Shown: positions 29,126 to 38,568 of the stretch, piece after piece
Position numbering within the stretch: position 1 is the stretch's first letter
How the letters are laid out: each line of letters starts with the position of its first letter
Assembly (NCBI RefSeq): GCF_003368535.1
Contig: NZ_QSLN01000003.1
Span: forward strand, 1 to 64,000
Direction of reading: 5' to 3'
DNA: 64,000 bases
From: Ammonifex thiophilus
GTDB taxonomy: Bacteria > Bacillota > Desulfotomaculia > Desulfotomaculales > Ammonificaceae
The notes under the pieces: model-generated
The model's input: only the letters and a program-made list of their open reading frames with translations
Databases searched by the model: none
What the model was told of the DNA's origin: nothing
Made by a program: the position numbers and the translations under genes

Positions 29126-29500
29126 GGAGACCAGGCGGCCAAGCATGCTGTCGGGGCCGTAGGTGCGAATGATATCTGTAGCTACTCCCAGAGCAGCGCT
29201 TCCAGAAAGAGGGCGAAGTAATGCGTGGGGTAGGACCTCCGGAGGTATGCCTAGAGGAGAGAGAACGGGAGAAAGAAGCTTGACTAGGAGATCAAGCGCT
29301 CCAGAAGCGCGGAAGATACTGACGGCCACTAGCATGGCCACAAGGTAGGGGATGGTCCTTACCGCGATTTCGAAGCCATCCTGAGCTCCAGCAATAAAGA
29401 GCTCGTAAACGGGAAGACGGCGGCAAAAGGCTACCACCAGAACTAACAGAATAAGCCCCGGTATAACCCACTCCGCCAGGGCGATTATACCCTTCTCCAT
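29093..29500 (-). pseudogene. spmB: spmB interrupted near its 3' end
   Basis: ATG at 29500 begins a good SpmB (spore maturation protein B, nucleoside-recognition/Gate family): membrane segments at residues ~9-26, 46-66 and 75-95, and the conserved RPLSGSAALGVATDIIRTYG, PDSMLGRLVSTMQGSSDTT. Normal SpmB continues about 45 residues (a FYVLAVYFG-type segment and last helix). Here a Val codon and TAG follow DTT directly, and the downstream sequence is unrelated. The mobile element border is therefore within spmB, and the missing part should lie beyond the left edge of the window. Confidence 0.8.
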
Positions 29501-29717
29501 CGTAAGACCTCTATTTCCCTCTCGATACTCCGGCTGTCCTAAGTTTTATGCAGGGAACGCGAAGCCTAGAAACGAACTTCAGCCCGCCTTTCTTAAATCG
29601 CACCATCAGCCAGGAGAAACCTGGCGGCAGAGAGTCTTCAGTTTGGATCGAGCTTGTCTCTCCCGGCTTAATTCGGCCCCGCGAAGAGCCGAATCCTTCC
29701 TTAAAGGGGTGAAAAAG

Positions 29718-30158
29718 ATGCTGCTGTCCTTTAAAAACGAAAAGGGTTCCACCCTCCTGGAGCTGGCGGTAGCGCTGACGACGCTTACCCTGGTCGCCGG
29801 AATGGCGACGGCTGCCCTTTTCCCATTTTACCAGCAATGCCTGGATGCGGCCCGCGATATCCGGGTACTGGGCGATCTTCATAGCTTGTCTTTGACCCTG
29901 GACGCGTATTATATCTTCCACGGCGAGTATCCCCAAGATCCGGAAGAGCTTGAATTACCTCTCCAATCAGCTCCCCAGAAGATTGAATATGTTTACCGCG
30001 GGGGCGGTGATAGCTACGAACTGGTGGTGCTGGACGATAAGGGAGTTGAAATAGCCAAAATTCGCGGCCGAAAAGGTACCTCTACACTGGAAAAAGGAGA
30101 GCTAAAGGGTATGGAGAGGATTTGGCCGTTGATCTCACGTAGGACATACAGCTCCTAA
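29718..30158 (+). CDS. Type IV pilin-like/pseudopilin protein, 146 aa
   Basis: ATG at 29718 follows AAAGGGGTGAAAAAG. The N-terminus has a prepilin peptidase site, NEKG before STLLELAVAL with Glu at position 5, followed by the hydrophobic spine TTLTLVAGMATAALFPFYQQ. The rest is a short globular domain (ILGDLHSLSLTLDAYY-like helix, then HGEYPQDPEELEL). It resembles GspG-like pseudopilins but stands alone with no assembly genes nearby. Confidence 0.8.
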   Translation: MLLSFKNEKGSTLLELAVALTTLTLVAGMATAALFPFYQQCLDAARDIRVLGDLHSLSLTLDAYYIFHGEYPQDPEELELPLQSAPQKIEYVYRGGGDSYELVVLDDKGVEIAKIRGRKGTSTLEKGELKGMERIWPLISRRTYSS

Positions 30159-30163
30159 AGCTT

Positions 30164-30760
30164 TTACTCGAGTGACTCGAAGTGCGGGAAAAAGCCGGCC
30201 ACCGCCTGCCACAAGAGGGCCTCTGCGTAAGCTCTCACGGCTGCCTGAAAAGCTAGAGCTGACCCGCCAAATTGAGCAGCAGTTGTTTTGCTCGCCACAG
30301 GTGCGATGTTGGAGGGCTTTTGCTGTAAAAGCTGCAACACTTTTTCCACATAGGCTCGGGTTTCCGGATAGGGAGGGATACCCCGGTGACGCTCCACCGC
30401 AGCAGGCCCGGCGTTGTAGGCTGCCAGAGCAAGCCGTAGATCTCCGCCAAAGTGGTCGAGGAGCTGGCGCAGGTATTTAGCCCCCGCCTCCACGTTTTGA
30501 ACCGGGTCAAAGGGATTGGTCACGCCCAAGGCCCGTGCCGTATCGGGCATCAGCTGCATGAGTCCTACCGCCCCTGCTATTGAGACCGCCTGCGGGTTTA
30601 GGTCTGATTCTACTCGGGCTACAGCCTCCAGAAGTCCCGGAGGCAGATTCAGGCGAGCCTCGACTTCACGGAATAAAACAGCAAAAGATCGAGATTCGGC
30701 TTCTCGCCCCGAAGCGAGTTCAGTCTGGTAAAAAGGTCCACCAACTTTCCCAACCTGCAT
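30164..30760 (-). CDS. Lytic transglycosylase (SLT family), 198 aa
   Basis: The SLT core is complete: catalytic Glu in [18 protein letters not shown], then [38 protein letters not shown] and [20 protein letters not shown]. There is no clear signal peptide, as in several Clostridia enzymes of this type. The C-terminal ~50 residues are helical. It cleaves peptidoglycan glycan strands. It is convergent with the pilin gene, 6 bp apart, and may serve pilus passage or spore-wall remodelling. Confidence 0.85.
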   Translation of the reverse strand: MQVGKVGGPFYQTELASGREAESRSFAVLFREVEARLNLPPGLLEAVARVESDLNPQAVSIAGAVGLMQLMPDTARALGVTNPFDPVQNVEAGAKYLRQLLDHFGGDLRLALAAYNAGPAAVERHRGIPPYPETRAYVEKVLQLLQQKPSNIAPVASKTTAAQFGGSALAFQAAVRAYAEALLWQAVAGFFPHFESLE

Positions 30761-30941
30761 AACTCTCCCCTTCCCTTATTGCCGAGCGATGCACGAACTT
30801 TGGGGATTATTGTACCAGAAGTCGAACCGGGCGCTCAAACCCGCTTCCCGCCCGGCTTTTGTCGCTGCCAGGATAGTCCCGGTACCTGCGCTATTAAGGA
30901 ATCAAACTGCCGAGGCTAGCTTAGTTCCTGCAACTCATACT

Positions 30942-31189
30942 TCACCCACATTTAACAAGATACCAAGCGACCCCCGCCTGGAGGAGCAAAAGGGCAAGCC
31001 ACATAAGGCCGCAAGTTCAATACTCTGTGTGGCCGGTATTCCCAGAGAAACCATGAGGAACGAAGAAATGCAGAAGACCGCCACGAAGGAGCGTTTGCCC
31101 GCATAAGCCTGCCCGATGCCGGGTATGAGGAGGTTGACGAAGAACACGACGGCATCCTTGAACGGGTTCTGGCCTCCCTTCCTTCGCAA
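30942..31189 (-). pseudogene. Frameshifted TM2-like membrane protein
   Basis: Frame one (31189 to about 31020) reads FFVNLLIPGIGQAYAGKRSF followed by a hydrophobic helix, a TM2-like start. Near 31020 this frame loses character, while another gives CGLMWLALLLLQAGVAWYLV and a stop at 30942, an obvious second membrane helix. One frameshift separates the two halves, so the gene is probably inactive, or the sequence has an error. Confidence 0.55.
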
Positions 31190-31264
31190 AGACTTCCCAA
31201 CAGTTCAGGAGGTAGGGCGGGAGCCAGCCCGGGAACCCGGCTAAGAAAAAAAAACACCCGTGCA

Positions 31265-31390
31265 TCATCCCCGGCGTGTTTGGAAAGTACGTGAATTCCT
31301 TAGGGCGAAAGTTAAATTGCGCGTCATACCGCCACCATCTAAAAAAATGCCCATAAACAACGCCTGGATGAAAAGCGATACCATCCTCAT
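31265..31390 (-). CDS. Possible small protein, 41 aa
   Basis: ATG at 31390 (or ATG at 31384 after AAGGTGATGAGG). Starts MRMVSLFIQALFMGIFLDGG with a short hydrophobic helix and a basic tail. Could be a small membrane peptide or the remnant of a longer gene. Nothing else is visible in 31190-31405. Confidence 0.3.
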   Translation of the reverse strand: MRMVSLFIQALFMGIFLDGGGMTRNLTFALRNSRTFQTRRG

Positions 31391-31405
31391 CACCTTATTG
31401 CAGGT

Positions 31406-32530
31406 TTAACTATCCTTTACCACCACGAACCGCCCGGTGTGCGTTACCTGCACCCGGAGTTCACCGCCCTCCGCGCCGCCCGGTAGTGCCTCCTCCGGCG
31501 TACCGCCTTCGCCGTCAAGCGATAAGATCCGCAACCCGGCCTCATTGCCTGCCAGCACCGCAAAGGTGAGTGTCACCGGTCGGTTGAAGAACGGGCTGCA
31601 AAGCCCCCGGCACCGCAGCCAAACAGCCGGCGTGACAGCTTCATTCCCGCCCGGCAGATTTGCGGGTGCCTCGACTGCCACCAGTCGCATCAGGACCGGG
31701 CCCCTGGCAGGCAGGGCCCCCGGCGGGACCGCAAGCCGGGCCACTCCGGGCAGCTCGAGGGTGCCGCCCTCCTCCGGGGAGATTGTGGCCGCCGTAGTCG
31801 CCAGGATCCGCGAACCGGACGGCCGAGGATATCCGCTGCCGGGTTCAGGAGTCACAAAAGCGGCCATTTCGCTCCAGTAACCGTCTTTCAAGGCGGCCGC
31901 TTTGATCACCGGCGGCAGCTTGGACGCGGCTGGTGCCGAAAGCTCAATGGGCCTCTCGAACCTCACGGCAGAAGGACTCAGGCGCGGGTCACTCCCGTCG
32001 GTGGTGTACCAGATCTCACCGTCACCCTCCAAGCAAAGCCTCCCTCCCTCCACTCTTTCCACCGGGGGAGCAGGCAAATAGACGGACTCCGCCACGCCCC
32101 AGACACCACTCCCGGAGACTTCGACGAAGAGGTGCTGCCCCTCCCTGCCAGCCGCCACCCGGTACCAGCCGCGTTCACCCCGGCAGAGAAGGAGCTGCTT
32201 ATCTCCGGCGGGCAGGCCGAGACGCGCCGGGGAAGGCAGGGGCACTCCGCCAGTGTCCAGGTAGACGGCGAAGGATACGCCGGGGATGCCGGAAAGGGAG
32301 GTGACGGTGAAGGTGAGTTTTTCAATTCCGCGCGGAAAGCAACCCTGGTGAAGGTCCAGGTAAACTTCCCGCCCTACGGAGAAATTGAGCCTCGAAGTAG
32401 GGGAGATTTCGTCCCGGTAAACGGTGCGGGTGACGGAATAAGCATTGCAGGCAGGAACTTTTAAGAGGAGCAAGGGCGCAAAACAGAACACCAGAAGGAG
32501 CGCCGGTATCAGGTAGTGCCGGGGCACCAC
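31406..32530 (-). CDS. Secreted protein with chitobiase-type C-terminal repeat, 374 aa
   Basis: A signal-peptide-like N-terminus (YLIPALLLVFCFAPLLLLKV, then PACNAYS) is followed by a beta-sandwich region. Residues ~165-220 contain GDGEIWYTTDGSDPRLSPSA and the matching IKAAALKDGYWSE, the chitobiase/beta-hexosaminidase C-terminal (CHB_HEX) repeat. Residues 245-370 form another beta domain (EEGGTLELPGVARLAVPPGA) resembling ZU5-like modules. Probably a cell-surface or carbohydrate-binding protein without a catalytic domain. Confidence 0.7.
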   Translation of the reverse strand: MVPRHYLIPALLLVFCFAPLLLLKVPACNAYSVTRTVYRDEISPTSRLNFSVGREVYLDLHQGCFPRGIEKLTFTVTSLSGIPGVSFAVYLDTGGVPLPSPARLGLPAGDKQLLLCRGERGWYRVAAGREGQHLFVEVSGSGVWGVAESVYLPAPPVERVEGGRLCLEGDGEIWYTTDGSDPRLSPSAVRFERPIELSAPAASKLPPVIKAAALKDGYWSEMAAFVTPEPGSGYPRPSGSRILATTAATISPEEGGTLELPGVARLAVPPGALPARGPVLMRLVAVEAPANLPGGNEAVTPAVWLRCRGLCSPFFNRPVTLTFAVLAGNEAGLRILSLDGEGGTPEEALPGGAEGGELRVQVTHTGRFVVVKDS

Positions 32531-32708
32531 TACCCACCTCCCCAGGCAGTTTTCGATGTGAAATGGCTGAAAACATATTTTTCTGACCGTGTCAAATCTG
32601 CCTGGAAGGCAAAAACAAAGCTACAAGTAGAAACTTTCGGCATAAAAAACTCGGTTCCTCTATCCTGCCAGAGCCTTCTTCCCCCTATCAGCTCCCTAAA
32701 AAGAAAAA

Positions 32709-32726
32709 CTCGGCTTTTCAGCCGGG
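32709..32726 (-). terminator. Terminator downstream of CRISPR array 1
   Basis: On the minus strand CCCGGCT, a 4-nt loop and AGCCGAG are followed by TTTTTCTTTTT. It would end the array transcript. The remaining sequence 32531-32768 holds no convincing gene. Confidence 0.65.
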
Positions 32727-32768
32727 CAAGCACTATCCCGAAGCCCACATGATAAACGTTATGTCAAC

Positions 32769-33465
32769 GTTTCAATCCCATAATGGTTCGATTGCTACCC
32801 TTCGACACGGCGGTGGACATGGGCCCGAACGCCTATTTCAATCCCATAATGGTTCGATTGCTACAAATTGCGCCGAATACATAGTAAAGCATGTTAAGCT
32901 TATTTCAATCCCATAATGGTTCGATTGCTACTCGGTTGGCGAACGATCCCTCTCTCCGCTACACGCAGGAATTTCAATCCCATAATGGTTCGATTGCTAC
33001 AAGCATGTGAAGTTAAGGAACTATACATGGCTTAAAATTTCAATCCCATAATGGTTCGATTGCTACTGGGGAAAGTTGGCCGCCGCCCAGCCGACAAGCC
33101 TCAATTTCAATCCCATAATGGTTCGATTGCTACATACCTGTCCAGCACCACCACGCGCCAGCCGTACCCATTTCAATCCCATAATGGTTCGATTGCTACT
33201 CCAGGTGCAGGGTGTCAACATTAGTTCTGCCACCAAATTTCAATCCCATAATGGTTCGATTGCTACCTTAACAAGATGCACAAAATCCCACGGCAAGCTA
33301 AAATTTCAATCCCATAATGGTTCGATTGCTACAAGAAACTCAAGAAGGGAGAACGTTGCGTTCTCCCTTATTTCAATCCCATAATGGTTCGATTGCTACC
33401 GCAAGAGAGGGGGGACAGCAATGCCACTTCCACGCATTTCAATCCCATAATGGTTCGATTGCTAC
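32769..33465 (-). CRISPR. CRISPR array 1: 11 repeats, 10 spacers
   Basis: The 30-bp repeat is, on the minus strand, GTAGCAATCGAACCATTA then TGGGATTGAAAT. Repeats start at 32769, 32835, 32902, 32971, 33037, 33104, 33170, 33237, 33303, 33370 and 33436; spacers are 36-39 bp. The last repeat (32769) ends with C instead of T on the minus strand, so it is the leader-distal one. The ATTGAAA 3' end is typical of type I-B/III repeats. No cas genes occur in the window. Confidence 0.97.
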
Positions 33466-33772
33466 CAAACCCGTTTGGGGGCGGGAGGCCTTGATTTTTC
33501 TCGCTCCGAGCTCCTGCCACCTTCTCCAGATTGCCGTCGACCTTCGGTTAACCCCAAAACCCCAGGGGGTCGACGGCAGCTCTCGATCCCCGAAGCCCGC
33601 ATCACTACTGGATCTGTTATAATCTTTCAAAAAGCAGGTGGCCCCAGCGCCCTTCAACCACCCAGGTCGACGGCAATTATAACACGGCGGCGGCAGGCAG
33701 AGCAAACTCCAGATTTGCCGGTACTTACCGCAAAAAGCAGCCACTTATCGCTGTTTTCGGCGCTTTTCTAGA
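33466..33772 (-). promoter_or_regulatory. CRISPR leader 1
   Basis: About 300 bp next to the array, closely similar to the leader of array 2 (46989-47300). It contains a promoter on the minus strand (TTGCTC, 18 bases, TATAAT at 33705-33676) and three copies of a GTCGAC-centred motif (GCCGTCGACC and its inverse). Both are conserved in leader 2, so they are probably functional for transcription and spacer acquisition. Confidence 0.8.
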
Positions 33773-33948
33773 CGATAACAAAGAATTACTTCTGTTCCTA
33801 GCCAGCCTTTGAGAAACCGAGAGGGGATTTTGGGGACCGGCGCCAACACGCCGGAGGGCTCCTCCGGCCAGATCTTGACCACATAAGCTGCCGGGGCATC
33901 CTCCACCGTCAGATACATCCTTAAAAGCCCCCCGGTGATCTGACCCAC
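33745..33948 (-). CDS. Possible small protein, 67 aa
   Basis: The frame reads MYLTVEDAPAAYVVKIWPEE and ends in a basic tail (RLEKRRKQR) inside the conserved leader. The composition is plausible, but no ribosome site is clear. It may be a remnant of a gene formerly beside the array. Confidence 0.3.
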   Translation of the reverse strand: MGQITGGLLRMYLTVEDAPAAYVVKIWPEEPSGVLAPVPKIPSRFLKGWLGTEVILCYRLEKRRKQR

Positions 33949-34055
33949 TCGAAAGGGGAAATTAGCCTGTCCGCCGTCCCGGTCGGCGCCTCCACGGATC
34001 CCTTTTAGCTCCTCAGGCGGAGTTTACGACCTCGAGCCGGCAGGAAAGGATACCT

Positions 34056-35261
34056 TTATTTTGCCGAGCTTTGGCTTGAAGTCACTATTCTAGACAAAAG
34101 CAGGTAAATACGGCGGGAATGGCGAGCTAAAAGGGGACTTACCAGAGCCAGGAGGAAGACGTAAAGGGCAGCTACTGGTTCGAGCAGTGAACTGGCTCCT
34201 CCCTTAACTGCTAAACCAGCTATAATAACGGCAAATTCACCCCGGGCCATTACGGTGGCCCCCACGTTGAAAGCCGCCCTCCCCCGGTGGCCGGCCAGGT
34301 AGGCACTGAGCCACCCCACTATCAGGTTACCCAGCAGCGTCACTAGGGCAGCCAGCACCGCCTTGTCCATCGCCAGCAGAAAATGGCGGTAGTTTATGCC
34401 CATACCGACGACAAAAAAGAAAACTCCTCCCAAGAGGTCCTTGAGCGGAGCGAAGAGAGAAACCAAAAGCTTGGCGTGTCTTGTTTCCGCCAAAATCATG
34501 CCCAGAACCAGCGCTCCGACCCCCTCGGTTATCCCCAGGCGAGTGCAGAGAAAGACGGTGAGTAGGAGGAGGGAAAAAGAAACTACCACTACTGATTCGC
34601 TGTGCTTGAGATCCAGCAGACGATCCAGGTAGGGCTTGAGTTTCCTTCCCCCTAGCAAAGTGACAACAATTCCGGCGGCGGCCAACATTCCCTCCAGCAG
34701 CCCCACCCATCGGCCCTCTGAGGGCGAGAAGAAAAAGGTGGAAAAGAAGGCCAGATAGAGAGCCACAAAGATGTCTTCCCAGACCAAAAGACCCAGGATG
34801 TACTCCGTTTCCGGGTTGGCCGTGCGCTTGAGCTCCACCAGGAGGCGGGCCACAATGGCACTGCTAGAAAAGGTGGTAATTCCTGCCATAGCCCAGGAGT
34901 CGAGCCCGGAACGGAACAAAAGCCAGCCCAAAGCAAGTCCGCGCAGAAAATTGAGCCCCACATAGAGGCTCCCACTTCCGGCCAGCACCGGTACCTTCTC
35001 CAGCAGACGAGTGACGGAGAATTCCAGCCCAAGGTGAAAGAGGAGAAAAATGAGTCCCAACTTGGCCATCAGGGCTAGGGATTCTGTAGGCTCAAGCAAG
35101 CGCAGGTTTATAAAAGAAGTCTGGGGAGCATAAGGCCCCAGGAAAGCCCCCAAAAAGATGAGCACAGGTATAGAACAGAAGCGCAGCCGCCGGGCCAACA
35201 GGATAGCTGCGCTAACCCCTAGAAAGAGGATTACTAATTTGCCGAATTCTACTTCGGGCAC
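34056..35261 (-). CDS. Cation/proton antiporter (CPA2, KhtU/KefB-like), 401 aa
   Basis: Twelve or so membrane helices with CPA2 features: GLIFLLFHLGLEFSVTRLLE, AGITTFSSSAIVARLLVELK, LGLLVWEDIFVALYLAFFST, and VGATVMARGEFAVIIAGLAV. There is no C-terminal RCK domain. The neighbouring gene, 3 bp upstream, supplies a separate TrkA-C protein, as in the Bacillus KhtTU K+ efflux system. It probably exports K+ (or Na+) in exchange for protons under alkaline or toxic-metabolite stress. Confidence 0.85.
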   Translation of the reverse strand: MPEVEFGKLVILFLGVSAAILLARRLRFCSIPVLIFLGAFLGPYAPQTSFINLRLLEPTESLALMAKLGLIFLLFHLGLEFSVTRLLEKVPVLAGSGSLYVGLNFLRGLALGWLLFRSGLDSWAMAGITTFSSSAIVARLLVELKRTANPETEYILGLLVWEDIFVALYLAFFSTFFFSPSEGRWVGLLEGMLAAAGIVVTLLGGRKLKPYLDRLLDLKHSESVVVVSFSLLLLTVFLCTRLGITEGVGALVLGMILAETRHAKLLVSLFAPLKDLLGGVFFFVVGMGINYRHFLLAMDKAVLAALVTLLGNLIVGWLSAYLAGHRGRAAFNVGATVMARGEFAVIIAGLAVKGGASSLLEPVAALYVFLLALVSPLLARHSRRIYLLLSRIVTSSQSSAK

Positions 35262-35264
35262 TTT

Positions 35265-35765
35265 CTACCTCCCGGCCAAGCTCTCGAAATGCTCCACCGC
35301 GTCGCGCCTACCGGCCACAATCACTATCTGACCGGGGGAAAAAGTGAAGGAAGGACCGGGATTGATGGCTACCGTTTTCTTTTTACCCCGCTCGCCCTCT
35401 TCCACCACCCCGATGACCGTGATGCCGAAGTTCTTTCTAAGACCCAGCTCCCCTATGCTCTTTCCCACCAGGGAAGAGCCGGGTTTAACTTTGATCCACT
35501 CGATGAAGAGCTCAGCTATCGCTGCTTCTAGCTTCTCCAGCAGGCGGGGCTGGTAAAAGGCTCCTCCTATTATCGAGCCCACCTGCCTCGCCTCCTGGTC
35601 GGTGAGGGTGGCCGAGCACAAGGGTTCTTCTTCGCCTGGGGGGAAGAAAAATATCTCTCTTTCCCCCTCGTCGTAAATGATGATATCCAGCCGGTCGCCG
35701 CTCTCCAAGGCCACCGAGTACTTCTTCCCCAGTCCGGGCAGTTCCGCCTCCTTGATTATCGCCAA
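35265..35765 (-). CDS. KhtT-like TrkA-C regulatory protein, 166 aa
   Basis: The N-terminal half (KKYSVALESGDRLDIIIYDE, then EREIFFFPPGEEEP) matches KhtT/YhaT, and residues ~85-166 form a TrkA-C (RCK-C) domain (SSLVGKSIGELGLRKNFGIT, then FSPGQIVIVAGRRDAVEHFE). It should bind a nucleotide such as c-di-AMP and gate the adjacent antiporter. Stop and next start are 3 bp apart. Confidence 0.85.
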   Translation of the reverse strand: MAIIKEAELPGLGKKYSVALESGDRLDIIIYDEGEREIFFFPPGEEEPLCSATLTDQEARQVGSIIGGAFYQPRLLEKLEAAIAELFIEWIKVKPGSSLVGKSIGELGLRKNFGITVIGVVEEGERGKKKTVAINPGPSFTFSPGQIVIVAGRRDAVEHFESLAGR

Positions 35766-35851
35766 TTCGTCTCCCCCGCCCCGCTTTGCTCCTAATCGCC
35801 CTTTACATTCTACTTCGCCCTTTCTCCGAGCTTACCTGCCGCTCCCGTTTT

Positions 35852-38551
35852 TTATTCCCGGGAGCGGCGCCGGATCAGCCACTTCTCGACCTCCACCGCC
35901 CAGAAGATGAGGCTGCCGAGAACGAAGCAGAGTAGGAGCTCGGCGGGTGCCAAGGAAGTAGTGCGAAAGACGACCTGCAGAACCGGGAAGTAAACGACCG
36001 CCAGCTGTAGGGCTATGGTGAGCAGAACGGCGCCAAAAGCGGCCGGGTTGGACAGGAGCCCGGCGCGGAAAAGAGAAGCTCGGCCCGTGCGGATAGCCAG
36101 TACGTGAGCCAGTTGAGCAAGGACGAGGGTGGTGAAAAGCACCGTCTGCCAGGAGGGATGACCCGCCCGCAAGAACCAGTAACCGGTACCGAGACAGATA
36201 GCGGCCATCAATATCCCGACCCAAATAATGTGGATGGTAAGGCCACCAGCGAAGATACTTGCTCTGGGGTCGAGGGGCGGCCGACGCATTACATCCCTCT
36301 CGGCTGGCTCCACCGATAAGGCGAGGGCTGGAAGACCGTCCGTGACCAGATTGACCCAGAGAATCTGAAGCGGTGCCAAAGGCACCGGCATCCCGCTCAG
36401 GATGCCGGCAAAAATGATCAGTATCTCGCTCAAATTGGTCGTCATCAAATACTTGAGAAACTTCCGAATGTTGTCGTAAATCACCCGGCCCTCTTCCACC
36501 GCAGCCACAATGGTGGCGAAATTGTCGTCCAGCAGCACCATATCCGCAGCCTCTTTAGCCACGTCGGTGCCGGTTATCCCCATCGCTACCCCGATGTCGG
36601 CCTTTTTCAAAGCAGGGGCGTCGTTCACTCCGTCGCCGGTCATGGCCACGATGTGACCTTTGCGCTTTAAAGCCTCCACTATTTTGAGTTTGTGCTCGGG
36701 GGAAACCCGAGCATAGACGGCCACTTCATCAGCGACGGTTGCCAGCTCTTCCAACGATAACCTATCGAGCTCATAGCCTGTCAAAACGCGCCGTGTCTCA
36801 AGACCGAGCTCACGAGCGATAGCCAGCGCGGTCACAGGGTGGTCGCCAGTGATCATTATCAAGCCGATCCCGGCCCGGCGGCAAGTTTCGGCCGCCTCCT
36901 TAGCTTCCGGCCGCAAGGGGTCGAGCATCCCCACCAGGCCCAGAAAAATAAGCCCGCGCTCAACCTCCTCCGTAACCGTTTCCGGCAAGGCGGCCAGAGA
37001 ACGGAAGGTAACTGCCAGCACCCGCAGGCCCGCTTGGGAAAGTTGCTCGTTGCCCTGCTCTAACCTCTCCCGCCATCTATCCAAAGGCTCAACCCTCCCG
37101 TCCACCCACACCCCGCTGCAGGCTTGCAGGAGGCTGTCAAAGGCACCTTTAGTAAACAAGACATACGATAACCGTCCTTCCTCACCAAGAAGCTCGGCCG
37201 GAAAATTCCGGTAACTGCCGCTAACCCGGTGGACAGTGGTCATTCGCTTTCGCTCGGAAGAGAAGGGGATCTCCGCTACGCGAGGGAGAACCTTTTCTAA
37301 TTCGGGCTTCGGGTAACCTAGCCGTGCTGCCGCAACAACCAGTGCGCCTTCGGTCGGGTCTCCTACGTAAGAGAGTTGTCCCCCCTCCTCGGTTAAAACA
37401 GCATCGTTGCAAAGCGCACCGGCTGATAATAAAAGATACGCTGCCGTCGGAAGAGGTACGGTTGCTTTTCCTCCGGAAAGGTCGAGAAACTTAAGTCCCT
37501 CCGCCGCATCCCGGGCCGGCAGAGCCAGGGTGGTGACGGTAACCCGGTTCTGGGTCAAGGTGCCGGTTTTGTCGGTACATATTACGGTAACCGAGCCGAG
37601 AGTTTCCACGGCGGGTAACTTGCGAATGAGGGCGCGCCGCCTGAGCATCCGCTGGGCACCTAGGGCCAAAGCGATGGTAACCACGGCAGGAAGTCCCTCC
37701 GGAACGGCGGCCACCGCCAGGCTTACCCCGGTGAGGAACATGGTTTCCAGATCCTCGCCGCGCAAAATTCCCAGCAGGGTTACCGTCATCACTATAACCA
37801 GGGCAACCAATCCCAGCGTACGCCCCAGCGCGGCCATCCGCCGCTGCAAAGGAGTGGGCTCAGCTTTCACCGTCTGGATCATGGCGGCGATGCGGCCGAG
37901 CTCCGTTCTCATTCCGGTAGCCACGGCGACGGCTACCCCGCGGCCGAAGACCACGGTTGTCCCCTTGTAGACCATATTTCGCCGGTCGCCCAGAGGCGTG
38001 CCTGCCGGGAAGGTAAGGGCAGAATCCTTCTCCACCGGAACCGACTCGCCGGTTAAGATAGCCTCGAGCACCCTCAGGTTAGCGGTATCGAGCAGACGCC
38101 CATCTGCGGGCACCACATCACCCGCCTCAAGGAAAAAGATGTCGCCGGGGACCAGCTCCTGAGCGGCGATCTCCTGCACCCGGCCGTCGCGCAGCACCCT
38201 CTCCCGGGGAACGGCAAACTTTTTGAGCGCGGCCATTGCCTTCTCGGCCCGATATTCCTGGATAAAGCCTAGGAAGGCGTTGAGCGCCACAATCACCAGG
38301 ATGGCAAGGGCGTCTCTATACTCCCCAAGAAAGATAGATGCGACGGCGGCCACCAGAAGGACGATGACCATCGCACCGGTAAACTGCTCCCACAGGATGC
38401 GTCCAGGGCCTTTGGGCGGTTTTTCCTGGAGGAGATTAGGACCACACTCCTGCCAGCGGCGCTGTGCCTCAGAGGTGCCAAGCCCGTGAACCCTGTCGCT
38501 AGCGAGCTTTCTCAGAACTTCGTCGGCAGGCAAGCTGTGCCATGTAGACAT
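35852..38551 (-). CDS. Calcium-transporting P-type ATPase (SERCA/PMCA type), 899 aa
   Basis: Full P2A ATPase: N-terminal cation ATPase domain, TGES in the actuator near residue 170, the phosphorylation loop CTDKTGTLTQNRV near 330, nucleotide-domain motif FTKGAFDSLLQ, the hinge MTGDGVNDAPALKKADIGVA near 630 and a C-terminal six-helix domain. The M4 motif VAAVPEGLPAVVTIALALGA and M6 LWVNLVTDGLPALALSVEP contain Ca2+ site residues. It exports Ca2+ (or Mn2+). Start MSTWHSLPADE fits the family. Confidence 0.93.
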   Translation of the reverse strand: MSTWHSLPADEVLRKLASDRVHGLGTSEAQRRWQECGPNLLQEKPPKGPGRILWEQFTGAMVIVLLVAAVASIFLGEYRDALAILVIVALNAFLGFIQEYRAEKAMAALKKFAVPRERVLRDGRVQEIAAQELVPGDIFFLEAGDVVPADGRLLDTANLRVLEAILTGESVPVEKDSALTFPAGTPLGDRRNMVYKGTTVVFGRGVAVAVATGMRTELGRIAAMIQTVKAEPTPLQRRMAALGRTLGLVALVIVMTVTLLGILRGEDLETMFLTGVSLAVAAVPEGLPAVVTIALALGAQRMLRRRALIRKLPAVETLGSVTVICTDKTGTLTQNRVTVTTLALPARDAAEGLKFLDLSGGKATVPLPTAAYLLLSAGALCNDAVLTEEGGQLSYVGDPTEGALVVAAARLGYPKPELEKVLPRVAEIPFSSERKRMTTVHRVSGSYRNFPAELLGEEGRLSYVLFTKGAFDSLLQACSGVWVDGRVEPLDRWRERLEQGNEQLSQAGLRVLAVTFRSLAALPETVTEEVERGLIFLGLVGMLDPLRPEAKEAAETCRRAGIGLIMITGDHPVTALAIARELGLETRRVLTGYELDRLSLEELATVADEVAVYARVSPEHKLKIVEALKRKGHIVAMTGDGVNDAPALKKADIGVAMGITGTDVAKEAADMVLLDDNFATIVAAVEEGRVIYDNIRKFLKYLMTTNLSEILIIFAGILSGMPVPLAPLQILWVNLVTDGLPALALSVEPAERDVMRRPPLDPRASIFAGGLTIHIIWVGILMAAICLGTGYWFLRAGHPSWQTVLFTTLVLAQLAHVLAIRTGRASLFRAGLLSNPAAFGAVLLTIALQLAVVYFPVLQVVFRTTSLAPAELLLCFVLGSLIFWAVEVEKWLIRRRSRE

Positions 38552-38568
38552 ACGGTCAACACCTTATT

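Noticed and set aside
29718-30158. Start of a type II secretion or competence operon
   Set aside because: Only one pseudopilin-like gene is present; neighbours are a convergent transglycosylase and spmB.
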